Source of the DNA: a virus
DNA length: 49,545 bases
Virus record (IMG/VR): IMGVR_UViG_3300018041_000011
Span: 1 to 49,545 of that record
Direction: 5' to 3' (one strand)
The notes under the pieces were generated by a model. That model ran no database searches. It was not told the origin of the DNA and saw nothing but the letters and a program-made list of their open reading frames with translations. The translations under genes and the position numbers were made by a program. Positions within the stretch are counted from its first letter, which is position 1. Every line of letters begins with the position of its first letter. Positions 22,401-31,206 of the stretch are shown in pieces.

Positions 22401-25377
22401 TATTTTTAGAGAACTGAAGGTCAGTATTTTTAGTCATGGTTTCAAGTAAAAGCCTATTGTTTCTACTTGTTGGAACCATTGTACTGCGGTGTAGAATAAC
22501 TACTTCGTTATCCCCCTGTCCTTCCATTAAAATACTATCTATGACAGGGCGCACTAATTTATTATCATTACTTTTAATAACTACAGGTATTTCTTCAATG
22601 CCTGCATTGATAGCCATAACAGCACGATGACGCCCTTCATGAGATCTAACGGTTACTGTCCTAGGCACAAAGTCTACAACTTTTGCATAGCCTGTCATAA
22701 AACGTTTTTCTACGTTATCTTCGGGTGTAGGAGGGCGCGTATCAAAATCAGTTACTAAAAGTTCAGATACTTCCATATATTTTGGATCAAACTTACCTTC
22801 AGACTCTAATGGTTCGACTGATCCTACACCTTGAGCTACTTGTTTTTTCAAAGCTTTTATGTGATCCAAACTAGCAGTTAATTTTAAAAAGTCTTCTGGG
22901 GCCATGTAAGTTAGCCATCCTGAACTTAAATTGTAATCTGCGCTGTTTCCATAATCAGCAAGAATCTTATCTAAAGTTTCGTCTTTAATGCCAAGCTTGG
23001 TGTTTATTTCTCGCCTGCTTTGTTTGACATCAGCTGATACCTGTTCTCTGCCTGTGGTCTCTTTGAGAGAAGCACGTAGAGAGTTTAGAATCATGTCTTG
23101 AATATCTATATCACTAAATCTATTGACGTCGTAAAGACCGAGTCTACGCAAGAAGTTTTTGACCGCACCAATGAGTCGACGCATAATTGTATTGTTAGGA
23201 GCCTGCTCACCTAGTTTAGCTACGACTTCTTGTAGGAAGGGTTTGCTTCCAGGTGTAAGTTCAGGATACAACGCCTCTACTTCATCATAGATTTCTTTGA
23301 CTTGTTTGTTAGTATTCTTAAGTGACTTGGCTCTGTTAAGAAGGGCCTTGTAGTCTTTGCCTACCATCTTCTCTAGACCATAGTGCTCTCCTACTTCATG
23401 GAGTAAGACACGTCTAGCTTGACCTTCAGGAACACGATTAGCTACAATGTATGAGGTCTGTGTACTAGGGTCAAAAGCACCATTAGCAGTCTCTGACATC
23501 TTGACAGTATCGGGTAGTTCTTCAACGCTGTTTACAATTTGTAAGCGTCCTCGCTCTTGCATTCTACCTACGTTAGGTCCAAATTCTTGTGTAAGTTCAT
23601 TACTCACCGATTCACTTGTATTGCCCGTATCGACGGGGGCTACACGAGCCTCTTGTGTGCCTAGAGACGCACCGGTAGTTTCAATGCCTTCAGCGTCTTT
23701 GTATTTTTCTGACATCTTGTCAGCAATTTTATTTTTAGCATGAGTAGCCTCGACCTGATCAACAACTTCTTGGTTAAGCATGTTTGCTTCTTTAGCCATG
23801 CTCACAATGTCTTTGGATGCTGTATTTAAGTCTTTGAAGGGTATGTCAGACATAGCCGCCCATGTCTCTTCTGCAGTTTCTTCAAGAGCAACAGGGGCTT
23901 GTTCTTTGGGTTCTTTTTTAGCTAGTGCTTCAAGTTGTTGTGGGAGTTCTTTATCTTGTTTAATTAATCCCTTAATTTTTTTAATGGAGTCTTTACCTGC
24001 TTCAGTGCTAGGATCAAGTAAGTCTTGTTCCGCCGCTATGTCAACAACATCTTTAGTAGTCCCAGATAAAGTATCGTAGGGTGTGTCGGTCTTAAGGTTA
24101 TCCCATAATTGTTGAGCAGTTAGTGGAGCAGGGCTAACTCCCTCTCCTCCTGTAGGTTCTGGTACATCAACAGTATCAGGTCCCAATCGTTCTCCGACAG
24201 GTTCTCTAACTCCTTCGGTAGTGTCGTCGATGGGCTCGACAGGTACTGGAGTGCTAACTCTAGGAGCCTCGACTCCGACAGCCTCTTGATCGCTTTTGGG
24301 TTTGGTAACATCAAGTTCTCCTTGTGGTTGAGTTTCTAGTTCTTCTACTATATCATCAGTAGCAGGTGGAGGTGTAGTTGTTTCTTCTTGAGGAGGCTCT
24401 GCAGGTTTTTCAACACTAGGTCGAGTAAATGGTGCAGCAGCACCACCAAGGAAGCCGCCTGCAATAGCACCTCGAACAGATGATTCCATGATACGATCCC
24501 AATCTTCACTCTGGAAGATTTGTGGATTATTGCCAACAAAGTTTTCTGCACTAATACTAATTGCTTCTTGCGCACCTTCTGTCAAACCTTCTGCGCCTAC
24601 AGCTTTGAGTCCTTCTTTAAATACAACGTTTGCAAGACCAGGACGCATACCTGATTGTTTTACAACGGCTTTACCAATCGCTGCTTTTTGAGTAGGCGTG
24701 ATTTTTTTTAATACTGCCGCAGGTAAAATAGCATCAAGTGAAGCGGCAGCCGCACCAAAGATAAGTGCCGCCCCTGTAGCTAGTTCGCCGGTTTCTTGGT
24801 AAACATTTTGAAATACTTCTGGAGCATTAAGAGAGTATGAGCCTAAATAAACACCAATACCTTGACCTACGGCTTGGCGATTAGCGAGTGCTGACGCCGC
24901 TATTTTTCCAGCGCCCACCTTTGCAAGTTGTCCCCCTACGCCACCGGGCACAAGTGTTGTTGCAATGTTTGGAATTTGTTCAGCAACGGTCTCTGTCGCA
25001 AATTTAAGGGCTTCAATAGGACCGCTGACTTCTTTAAATGATTCAAACTGCGGTCTATATTTTTCTCGAATGATTTGTTCTGAGGTTTCAGCTTCTTTGA
25101 GTTGCTCTTCAGCATATTCATCAAAGCCTAAAGAACTTGCAATCATAGCGGGGATAACGTCCCCAAAAGTAGAAGCTACTCGTTTTTTACCACGACTAAA
25201 GGCTTTGCTTGCAGTTTCGCCAAACCCATAATCAGGTCTAGTTTCTTCAGGAACAGGACGTGCAGATTGTGCCGCAATTTGTTCTACGGCTTGAGCAAGT
25301 TCTTCAGCAGTAGCCCCTTCTGGTCCAACGAGTCTTACCGTCTGACCATCGGGTAAAGGTACGTTATAAATAGGCAT
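19468..25377 (-). CDS. Giant polyvalent / internal virion protein, 1969 aa
   Basis: The largest gene, last of the minus-strand unit. Residues 1-35 form a small domain (MPIYNVPLPDGQTVRLVGPEGATAEEL). Hydrophobic Gly/Ala-rich segments follow (about 150-310), then a Pro/Glu-rich linker (320-430). At 660 a zincin-like LHEVGEHYG occurs, but as HExxEH rather than HExxH. At 910-918 VRSHEGRHRA resembles the ParB-like G.HR motif. A long helical part follows, with a hydrophobic region near 1460-1500 like large polyvalent protein domains (LPD38 type). Such proteins are packaged and injected with DNA and protect or process it in the new host. ATG 25377 has GGGGCG upstream. Confidence 0.75.
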   Translation of the reverse strand: MPIYNVPLPDGQTVRLVGPEGATAEELAQAVEQIAAQSARPVPEETRPDYGFGETASKAFSRGKKRVASTFGDVIPAMIASSLGFDEYAEEQLKEAETSEQIIREKYRPQFESFKEVSGPIEALKFATETVAEQIPNIATTLVPGGVGGQLAKVGAGKIAASALANRQAVGQGIGVYLGSYSLNAPEVFQNVYQETGELATGAALIFGAAAASLDAILPAAVLKKITPTQKAAIGKAVVKQSGMRPGLANVVFKEGLKAVGAEGLTEGAQEAISISAENFVGNNPQIFQSEDWDRIMESSVRGAIAGGFLGGAAAPFTRPSVEKPAEPPQEETTTPPPATDDIVEELETQPQGELDVTKPKSDQEAVGVEAPRVSTPVPVEPIDDTTEGVREPVGERLGPDTVDVPEPTGGEGVSPAPLTAQQLWDNLKTDTPYDTLSGTTKDVVDIAAEQDLLDPSTEAGKDSIKKIKGLIKQDKELPQQLEALAKKEPKEQAPVALEETAEETWAAMSDIPFKDLNTASKDIVSMAKEANMLNQEVVDQVEATHAKNKIADKMSEKYKDAEGIETTGASLGTQEARVAPVDTGNTSESVSNELTQEFGPNVGRMQERGRLQIVNSVEELPDTVKMSETANGAFDPSTQTSYIVANRVPEGQARRVLLHEVGEHYGLEKMVGKDYKALLNRAKSLKNTNKQVKEIYDEVEALYPELTPGSKPFLQEVVAKLGEQAPNNTIMRRLIGAVKNFLRRLGLYDVNRFSDIDIQDMILNSLRASLKETTGREQVSADVKQSRREINTKLGIKDETLDKILADYGNSADYNLSSGWLTYMAPEDFLKLTASLDHIKALKKQVAQGVGSVEPLESEGKFDPKYMEVSELLVTDFDTRPPTPEDNVEKRFMTGYAKVVDFVPRTVTVRSHEGRHRAVMAINAGIEEIPVVIKSNDNKLVRPVIDSILMEGQGDNEVVILHRSTMVPTSRNNRLLLETMTKNTDLQFSKNNPPGGYQPTQYSKNFGFADDTIKKMPLPTKDYIQGVWDKILQLPTKVRETWMGVLGLQAMADLYGKYLPSIQKLIDVLEQRAASVETTRAEVDVLGNLGMDIIQGKERKLLKYNAKEVKLALNKDGSVAMNDQTTKVKYTDKQLQDWETVVYELSRQNIDPRNLSDVNQAEPLVEQFRRLPAELQGLAIAYTTKYEQYGDNLIKAFVKNVGTDPAAQAQSNIVIQEFQNNRLKFYHPFRRQGDYRLEYISKADLQNFEAEVENLTDEKALAEAERAFNQLKTVKRFETKNEYLRALRELEANDTLEFLTGGVDPVSQRGDMTVGAVQVMDKVLAVLSKKDATTNEQKVDPKTVEQVRQIFLDLLPAQSIKQQTRKRIGTKGEIQDLVGGFIDLGARMATQIANLDYIPQIDETINNIKAERKVAREATLADTTMTVEKKTRLDESLAYAVEEISGPAARSFFHNPVAGPISSRFAYLSYMTTIAGNVSSAVVNASQLAIVVYPALVAKYGFTSANKAIGEAFRYYFGGGKDSNRGFLPDHSFGMKNGRLNEALPADIKQLYEQGIRNTVFRRGVGYELTEMRKTNAKDFIGMKAKFDALMGWMFQNTERMNREVTYLAGYLAAKEKGDSFVNAEAYARDLTRRSHGTALPEVGPRYFQTGFGKVMFTFKRYGHAMMHLLIKGMYDAYKGETKEVRNMARKQILGIYGAAFTFSGLQGVPLYGATQVVAESLYALLGDDDEPFDFEESTREIFGDIGYRGPLNKLLNLDIASRTGFANLIWREDPRRVSEVGVLQYAAEQTLGPSFSYFLSVNRGLGDMSNGNMYRGLEQMMPAFLRNPMKAFRYGTEGALTRKGAELTELNGLDAFLQVFGFTNEDLSLQYARNQSMKAAERSFNARRSGLLTSHFLARNNGDMEMLREIDGKIADFNKSTLGRSNPITSDTLTRSFRERLRSIEESTNGITLSKRTADVIKREYGS

Positions 25378-25386
25378 CGTTCGCCC

Positions 25387-26871
25387 CTATATTTGAGTAA
25401 ATTGTCTATTACCTACAGTTGCTGAGTTGCTAAGAGGCGCGACAAGGACTCTAGTAATATATTCGTTAAGTGTTTTGTCCATCTCTTCTTGACTCATATC
25501 TTCATCATCAACTTTTATTTGAAGGTCTCGTTTGAGATCTTGATAGTCCTGAGAATCTAATAGATCAATTATCTGTTTACGATATTCATCTTGAGCGTCT
25601 TGGGCCATTTTGAGATATTCAAAGTCAAGGTCTGCGCCTGCTTTAGAAAGTTCAGCTTCTCTGTCAGCTCTTGCAATATCAAATGCGCTCATCGTAGACA
25701 CACCAGTCTCTAAACCTGCACCAACATTTTGTAATCCATAAGGTGATTCGCCTTGCATTGTTTTAGCGCCACCAAGAGCTAAGGCTAGGAACAACTCTTT
25801 TTGTTTTTGTTTGTCTTTTTTAGCTTGAAGGTCGTCAAGATAAGCTTGTTGTTTAGCAATATATTCTTTTCGTTCTCTATCTGCTCTAGCCTGTTCAAGT
25901 TCTGCTTTAGTTGTTTTTTCAAGGTCCTGTCGTGCTCTTTCTGCCGCAGCTTCTTGAGCTGAGTTATACATTGCAAGGCCGCCTATACCTACAAGACCTG
26001 TGGTTAATGGGTTAGCTCCAGCGCCTCTATATAATGCTCCTGCGCCTTTGCCACCATATTTTATACCTGCAGCCAATCCGGAAGTTAGAAGGTCATCAAT
26101 CTTACCTTGGCTTGGAGCTACGGGCTGTTGTTTTTTAGGGCGTCCGGGTCCTTTTTTAGGTGCAGCTTTAGGTTGTTTTTTAAAACTCTGTAAGATTTGT
26201 GGTATTCTTGCAACTTTTTTAGCGCCTGGAATTTTTCCTAAAATAGACTTAATACCTTGCTGTCCTTTTTTAGTTGATGCAGTCGCGCCAACAACACCTG
26301 CACCTAATAAAGCTTTATCCTCATTAGATAAACCCTCTTCCTCGTTTGCAGCTGCTTGTTCTGCTATTATAGTCGCGAACTCTTCGTCGTCATACAATTC
26401 TGCCGCGCCTGCCTCGTTAGGAGTAAGAGCTAAACCAGGAATTCCAAATGCTTTTAGTAGTAAACCTTCGAGGGCAAGGTCTCCCCCTATGTCTGCAATA
26501 TCACTTTGCTGGCCTTGGACAGGTCCACCGCCCTCAGCAAAAGACACAATACCCCCACCTGCGTAGTTTTGTCCTACATTAGGTGCAGGCAGATTAGCCA
26601 CACCCGATTGTTCAGGAGGTACAGGCATAGGCGCCATAGCTTGAGGAGCCATTTGACCTAACGCTTGTTGAGGTGACGACTCTTGTACTAACTGTTCAGT
26701 GACAGTATTATTAGGCATTTGAGCCGCAGCTTCAGCTTCCATCTTTTGCCGACGGCCAAGTTCACCTGCTAATAAGTATGTTGGGACAGCGCCTGTAGGG
26801 TTCTGGAGGTTTTGAACAATAACCTCAGTAGGCATTCCTTTAAGTCGATCTTGAAGTTGTATAATATTCAT
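25387..26871 (-). CDS. Probable virion protein with coiled coil, unknown
   Basis: 494 residues. Starts with a short QLQDRLKGMPTEVIVQ domain, then GAVPTYLLAGELGRRQKM, a pattern found beside ejection-type proteins in phages. Glu/Ala-rich and basic linkers follow (KGPGRPKKQQP resembles an AT-hook). A long charged coiled coil runs at about 305-365. The YAGGGIVSFAEGG motif is shared in style with the lysozyme-bearing protein at 28373-30430. Position between two virion genes suggests an internal or tail-tip protein; no firm family. Confidence 0.6.
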   Translation of the reverse strand: MNIIQLQDRLKGMPTEVIVQNLQNPTGAVPTYLLAGELGRRQKMEAEAAAQMPNNTVTEQLVQESSPQQALGQMAPQAMAPMPVPPEQSGVANLPAPNVGQNYAGGGIVSFAEGGGPVQGQQSDIADIGGDLALEGLLLKAFGIPGLALTPNEAGAAELYDDEEFATIIAEQAAANEEEGLSNEDKALLGAGVVGATASTKKGQQGIKSILGKIPGAKKVARIPQILQSFKKQPKAAPKKGPGRPKKQQPVAPSQGKIDDLLTSGLAAGIKYGGKGAGALYRGAGANPLTTGLVGIGGLAMYNSAQEAAAERARQDLEKTTKAELEQARADRERKEYIAKQQAYLDDLQAKKDKQKQKELFLALALGGAKTMQGESPYGLQNVGAGLETGVSTMSAFDIARADREAELSKAGADLDFEYLKMAQDAQDEYRKQIIDLLDSQDYQDLKRDLQIKVDDEDMSQEEMDKTLNEYITRVLVAPLSNSATVGNRQFTQI

Positions 26872-26874
26872 ATG

Positions 26875-27969
26875 TTAACTCAACGCTCCATAGAGGCCTG
26901 CTAATCCAGCAACACCACCACCGATCTGTGATGCTAAACTTGGAGCCGGTGCGTATGTTACTTGAGTAGAACCTAATGCACCTGCAGTACCACGTAGTAT
27001 GTTTGATTGATATTCGAGCAATTTTTTCTGATAGTCTTGCTGTTCCATGAACTCTTGATATTTAACATTATCAATTTGTTGCTGTAGAAGTTGTTTCTCA
27101 GCCCCTGATTGAGCTTGCGCTTTTAGTCTTTCTAAGTTAGAAATTTGTTCTTGTGCGCCTATTGCAGCAGTTGATTTACCTACGTCAAGCCCTGTTTGTA
27201 ACCCTGTAATACCTAAGTCACGACCAAGTTGGGCTTGATACTGTCGCCCTTTTTCACCAAATTCAGCTCCAGCTAGTTTAGCTGCAACGTCTGCTTGTTG
27301 AGCTTGTAAGCCTCGACCTTCGTCTGCTTGGAACGCCGCGAGTGCTTGTTCATAGGCACGTTGGCCACCTTTAGCTTGAATGTCTGCTAATAATTGTTGA
27401 GTGTTTCTATCAGCTTCAGATTGCATTAATGCTTGTCTAGCACCGCCAAAAGTACCTCGATCGATAGCGCCCATACTGCCTGCAGCTTTTTGTATATCAG
27501 CTTGTCTTTGGGCTTCACGTTTTTCTACATCAACAACACTCTGCATATAAGGGTCCATATATTGTGCTGCTGTGCCGGGATCAGTAAATCGTCCTGTAGA
27601 TATATCCGCTGGTGTAAATGAACCTGGAGTGTATCCAAATGCTTGTCCAAGACCTTTGGCTGTTGCCATACCAGCTTGCCCGCCTACTGCGCCTATCGTG
27701 CTTTGTGCAGTACCGAAACTGCCAGGCGTTGTCATACCAGCGATCTCGGTTTGAACCGCTTTTTGTTCTGGGGTAAAACCTGCTAATCGTTCACCTGTAT
27801 AACCTACATAAGGTTTAACGCCCGTAACTCTACCTGAAGAGTCTGTTTCATAAACCTGTTTACCAGATTGTTTTAACAGCTCTTCGTAAAACGGTTGTGC
27901 ATACTCAGGTAGATTACTTGAGTATGTAGTAGATTCTTGCTTACCTCCGCCGCCGCCACCACCGCTCAT
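26875..27969 (-). CDS. Probable internal virion / tail protein
   Basis: 364 residues from the ATG at 27969 (MSGGGGGGG), preferred over an upstream frame because GGAG lies about ten bases before it. SNLPEYAQPFYEELLKQ, YTGERLAGFTPEQKAVQ, YMDPYMQSVVDVEKREAQRQ and a Gln/Ala-rich helical middle are familiar from phage structural regions, where such proteins precede large ejection proteins. Function is inferred from position and composition. Confidence 0.65.
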   Translation of the reverse strand: MSGGGGGGGKQESTTYSSNLPEYAQPFYEELLKQSGKQVYETDSSGRVTGVKPYVGYTGERLAGFTPEQKAVQTEIAGMTTPGSFGTAQSTIGAVGGQAGMATAKGLGQAFGYTPGSFTPADISTGRFTDPGTAAQYMDPYMQSVVDVEKREAQRQADIQKAAGSMGAIDRGTFGGARQALMQSEADRNTQQLLADIQAKGGQRAYEQALAAFQADEGRGLQAQQADVAAKLAGAEFGEKGRQYQAQLGRDLGITGLQTGLDVGKSTAAIGAQEQISNLERLKAQAQSGAEKQLLQQQIDNVKYQEFMEQQDYQKKLLEYQSNILRGTAGALGSTQVTYAPAPSLASQIGGGVAGLAGLYGALS

Positions 27970-28376
27970 AATTTTTTCTCCATTACATATCGCATTGTCG
28001 TAAATCCTGCTTTTTGTTGATATAACCTTGCTTGCGCTTCTTTTGCCCAAGCAGCCGATTTTGTTGCCCCTTGCAGTTTAGCCCATGTTTCTACTTGACT
28101 AAATGTTTCATCATTAACTATGCCCCTACCGCCTAATGCAGTAATGAACATAACCCGTTCATTAGGGTAGTTTACAAATTCTACGGCCATTGCACCTACT
28201 ATTGTATCATCTTCTATGCCAACTAAAAGTGTTTGTTTACCTTGTACTAATAGCACTTTCAATTGATCTATTGTGCAATCACCAGTATTCGTTTCTATTG
28301 AGGCTTTTAAATAGCCTTCTACGTCTTTCCAAGTTTGATAGACTTTATCAGAGCCTACCGTGTGTACCTGTATCAT
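27966..28376 (-). CDS. GNAT acetyltransferase-like protein
   Basis: 136 residues. The order strand (TLLVGIEDDTIVGAMAVEF), strand (RVMFITALGGRG), helix (ETFSQVETWAKLQGATK), then LYQQKAGFTTMRYVMEKKL matches the GNAT fold, with the GGRG at the acetyl-CoA turn. Substrate unknown. It lies between a lysozyme-bearing virion protein and another virion gene, overlapping both by four bases. A recurring place for GNATs in phage late operons, possibly for modifying a structural or host protein. Confidence 0.65.
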   Translation of the reverse strand: MIQVHTVGSDKVYQTWKDVEGYLKASIETNTGDCTIDQLKVLLVQGKQTLLVGIEDDTIVGAMAVEFVNYPNERVMFITALGGRGIVNDETFSQVETWAKLQGATKSAAWAKEAQARLYQQKAGFTTMRYVMEKKL

Positions 28377-30430
28377 CTGGGCATATACTTTCTAGGGTCG
28401 ATTTGACGCCCTTGTTGTTCAGTTCCTGTTCTAGCTTTTCTTACTCTATCCATCATACTGTATAAGCGTTGAGCTCCTGCATCTGATGAGCCATTACCTA
28501 AATGACTAACGACATCAGCTGGAATTACGAACTCACCTTCTGATAATCTAGCTTGTTGTTGACCATCTATATTAGCACGAACACTGTCTGACATACCATC
28601 ACCAATATGACCGCCGTCTAAATAGCCTCCTTGCGCTAGTAATCGTAGACCACTATCACGTTTGAGCGCTTCAGCAATGCCTGTATCCATGCTTAAATCA
28701 AGTTGACTTGTAGGGTCATATCGATCTTTTTCTCTAGCATCATCAAGATAATCTGTACTCGGCATCAAATCACTTTCTTCAATACCACCCATCAACGCAC
28801 CGGCAACAGGAGAGCCTAATTTCATACCGACTTGAAGAGGACTTGCGGGAGTAATTTTTCCTGTCGGGGCCATAAATTTTCCGTCTATCATCTGATAGTC
28901 TTTAGGGAGGTTACTCAAATCTGTAAGCGTTCTCATTTCCTGCGTTCCTAGATTTGTGGCTATCTTATCGTACGTACTTGCGCCAGGATTCATATTTGAA
29001 AAAGCTGGGCCTTGAGTCATTTGAGGCGCACTTTTTAATGCTGGGCTATAAGTGCCTGCTGGAGCGGAAAGGGGGGCTGTTGCTTGAGCTGTTTCCGTAG
29101 CGGGTGAAGAAAAAGGATTAAACCCTCCACCAGAACCCATCAAAGCTTGATTAAGCCCTGCACCAGAAACACCTCCCATACCACCTGAAACTGTTCCCAT
29201 AATAGGGTCTTGGCCAGTGGCTGCAGCCAGAGCACCTCCAGATAATGCACCAGCCAACAAAGCGTTGCCAGTAGCGCTAGTTACACCCATACCTCCAAAT
29301 AAAGGAGTACTCGCTCCTCCAGTAAAGTATCCTGCAGCTATAGGAACCGCAGCTCTAAAAACACCACCTAAGTTAAATGCTTCAGGCATACCTGTGTAAG
29401 GGTTTTTTGTTAAAGAAGTTCCACTTTGTTCGGCAAGTCTTTGTAATCCTGCAACTTCTTGGGGTTGCATGTGAACAAGCATTGAGTCACCACCCCGACC
29501 AAGCGATGCTAATCCTTGCGCATCATCGACCATACCGCCTTCTGCAAAGCCCATCATACGTTGAGCCTGCATACCCATAGGAGCCGCCGTGCTATATGCA
29601 CTTCTTGCATCAGGTTTTTCAGCAAGGCGCCTAGCATAGTCGTAGTCTTCCATTCGGTCTTGTTCATTACCTAGCATCATGCTTCGCCTTGCCATTTCTT
29701 GTAAACGGTCATAAGGAAGTCTATCCGTTGACACATCAATCATTGGAGTTGTCGTTTTGTTCACATCGCCACCTTTTTTAAAACCTAAATAGTTTCTAAA
29801 TTGTTGTATTGCCCCTAAACCTTTGTCATATGCATTTTCTAAAAAAGAAGGTTCCTGTATAGGTTTCCCATACAACTTTGCGCCCTCCCTTCTTACTGCG
29901 TCTGCAACAGCTTCCATTCGTGGAGCTACGCCTGAATTAGATTCTTTCGCTTTTACATAGTCTTGATTTCTTAAAAATTCATCTGCGGCTTTATTATAAT
30001 CTTCTGCCGTTTTTGCTTCCGCTAATATTTTTCTAAAATTAGGGCTCTGACCTAGATCACCTCGATATTCTGCCTGCACTAATTCTTGTCGAAGAGATGG
30101 AGAATATTTATCAAACATACCCATGCCTTCTCTAGCTTTTAGTCTATTTAAATGATCTTGATAAGCTTTGTCAAACCCACTTAATGAGGTTTCTCCTTCA
30201 GCATAAGCACCTGTTTGTCCTATACCTCTAGTTAAAACGCCTTTTGAGTCTTTGTAGTAACCGTCTACAAAACCTTCTAATTCTACAATTCTTTTTTCTT
30301 CGGGTGTTAAACGCCTATTTAAACGTTTTTCAACTTCTGAAACAGCTTTTCCCCCTGCATAATATGCATTTGATTTTTTAAGTTCTTCCAACGATGTATA
30401 AGGATTTTCTTTTGTACCTTTTTCAGCCAT
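28373..30430 (-). CDS. Virion protein with N-terminal T4-type lysozyme domain
   Basis: 685 residues. Residues 52-67 carry E52-x8-D61-x5-T67 with RGIGQTG after it, the exact spacing of the catalytic triad of GH24 lysozymes. Later helices and GVAPRMEAVADAVR complete the domain near residue 200. The rest is Gly/Ala/Pro-rich with hydrophobic stretches (about 350-420). The C-terminus has RLSEGEFVIPADVVSHLGNGSSDAGA, seen in many phage tail or ejection proteins. Best read as a virion-associated peptidoglycan hydrolase that opens the cell wall on entry. Confidence 0.75.
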   Translation of the reverse strand: MAEKGTKENPYTSLEELKKSNAYYAGGKAVSEVEKRLNRRLTPEEKRIVELEGFVDGYYKDSKGVLTRGIGQTGAYAEGETSLSGFDKAYQDHLNRLKAREGMGMFDKYSPSLRQELVQAEYRGDLGQSPNFRKILAEAKTAEDYNKAADEFLRNQDYVKAKESNSGVAPRMEAVADAVRREGAKLYGKPIQEPSFLENAYDKGLGAIQQFRNYLGFKKGGDVNKTTTPMIDVSTDRLPYDRLQEMARRSMMLGNEQDRMEDYDYARRLAEKPDARSAYSTAAPMGMQAQRMMGFAEGGMVDDAQGLASLGRGGDSMLVHMQPQEVAGLQRLAEQSGTSLTKNPYTGMPEAFNLGGVFRAAVPIAAGYFTGGASTPLFGGMGVTSATGNALLAGALSGGALAAATGQDPIMGTVSGGMGGVSGAGLNQALMGSGGGFNPFSSPATETAQATAPLSAPAGTYSPALKSAPQMTQGPAFSNMNPGASTYDKIATNLGTQEMRTLTDLSNLPKDYQMIDGKFMAPTGKITPASPLQVGMKLGSPVAGALMGGIEESDLMPSTDYLDDAREKDRYDPTSQLDLSMDTGIAEALKRDSGLRLLAQGGYLDGGHIGDGMSDSVRANIDGQQQARLSEGEFVIPADVVSHLGNGSSDAGAQRLYSMMDRVRKARTGTEQQGRQIDPRKYMPR

Positions 30431-30512
30431 TTTGTTTCACCCTTGGAGCGTTATATAGGTTAATAGGAGGTAGCTCCAAATTATGCCAGTCTAGATTGTC
30501 TAATAATATCAT
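30423..30512 (-). CDS. Tiny conserved-type protein, 29 aa
   Basis: ATG 30512 follows AAAGAGG, and the stop overlaps the start of the lysozyme-bearing gene. MILLDNLDWHNLELPPINLYNAPR has the LPPINLYN motif I associate with tiny genes in phage late operons. Translation coupling supports it; function unknown. Confidence 0.55.
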   Translation of the reverse strand: MILLDNLDWHNLELPPINLYNAPRVKQNG

Positions 30513-30534
30513 GTAATTGCCTCTTTATAAACCT

Positions 30535-31206
30535 TTATTCACGTCCAATATACTGTATTACCCCATAAGATGAAGGTATCTCAGGGTGTGCATAAGGACT
30601 TGTTTGTGCCGCTTCGTACTCTAAATAAACTCCGTCTACTGGCCCAGTGGTGTTATATGCTTGTTCTGTTGCCCAATACAATGCTACTGATTGTCCTGCA
30701 AGGGCTTCCCATGTTACAAACCCTGTTAAAGCAGCGTATGAAGGTACAACATTACTTTTAGCTGAAGCTATTGTAAATTTAGTTGCACTGTCTGCTAAGT
30801 CTGTACCATCAATCTGCATCCAAACAACTGCATCGTGAGCTGAAGTATTATCTGTATTTATACTTTGTAAGCGATACTCAATCTTATAAGTGCCATCATA
30901 GTTTGCCGTAGCAGTATTATCTGCATTTAATGTAAACCCTGCGACATCTGGTGCATTGTTCCATAATATTTTAGTTGGCGTGTTATCACCTGTAGCATAT
31001 TGAGCAGCGTCGTAATAAGCTGCAATATGGGGAAAGTCAATGTTAGCCCCACCCTGTCCAATTAATATCTGCTCAAAGCTTGAGTCAACTTGGTTAAAAT
31101 ATAGTCGTAACTGATTACGAAACTGCGCCTCATTATTTATTTTATAGTCATTTTCAGATATAACTAAGTTAGGGGCTTTAGTAGTCTTAAACGGGGCATG
31201 AGACAT
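30535..31206 (-). CDS. C1q/TNF-like phage structural protein
   Basis: 223 residues. N-terminal ENDYKINNEAQFRNQLRLYFNQVDSSFEQI is a helical attachment segment. The C-terminal half is a jelly-roll-like beta domain (YKIEYRLQS, HDAVVWMQIDG, GFVTWEALAGQSVALYW, GVYLEYEAAQ) typical of C1q-like adhesin heads on phage fibres. Its start overlaps the stop of the upstream virion gene. Confidence 0.65.
   Translation of the reverse strand: MSHAPFKTTKAPNLVISENDYKINNEAQFRNQLRLYFNQVDSSFEQILIGQGGANIDFPHIAAYYDAAQYATGDNTPTKILWNNAPDVAGFTLNADNTATANYDGTYKIEYRLQSINTDNTSAHDAVVWMQIDGTDLADSATKFTIASAKSNVVPSYAALTGFVTWEALAGQSVALYWATEQAYNTTGPVDGVYLEYEAAQTSPYAHPEIPSSYGVIQYIGRE

Noticed and set aside
23383-23400. Active zinc metallopeptidase in the giant protein
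   Set aside because: The motif is HEVGEH (HExxEH), not HExxH, and a third ligand could not be identified, so activity is not claimed.
26000-26566. Plus-strand frame of 188 residues
   Set aside because: It is antisense to the 25387-26871 virion gene, Ala/Pro-rich by reflection and without a start signal.
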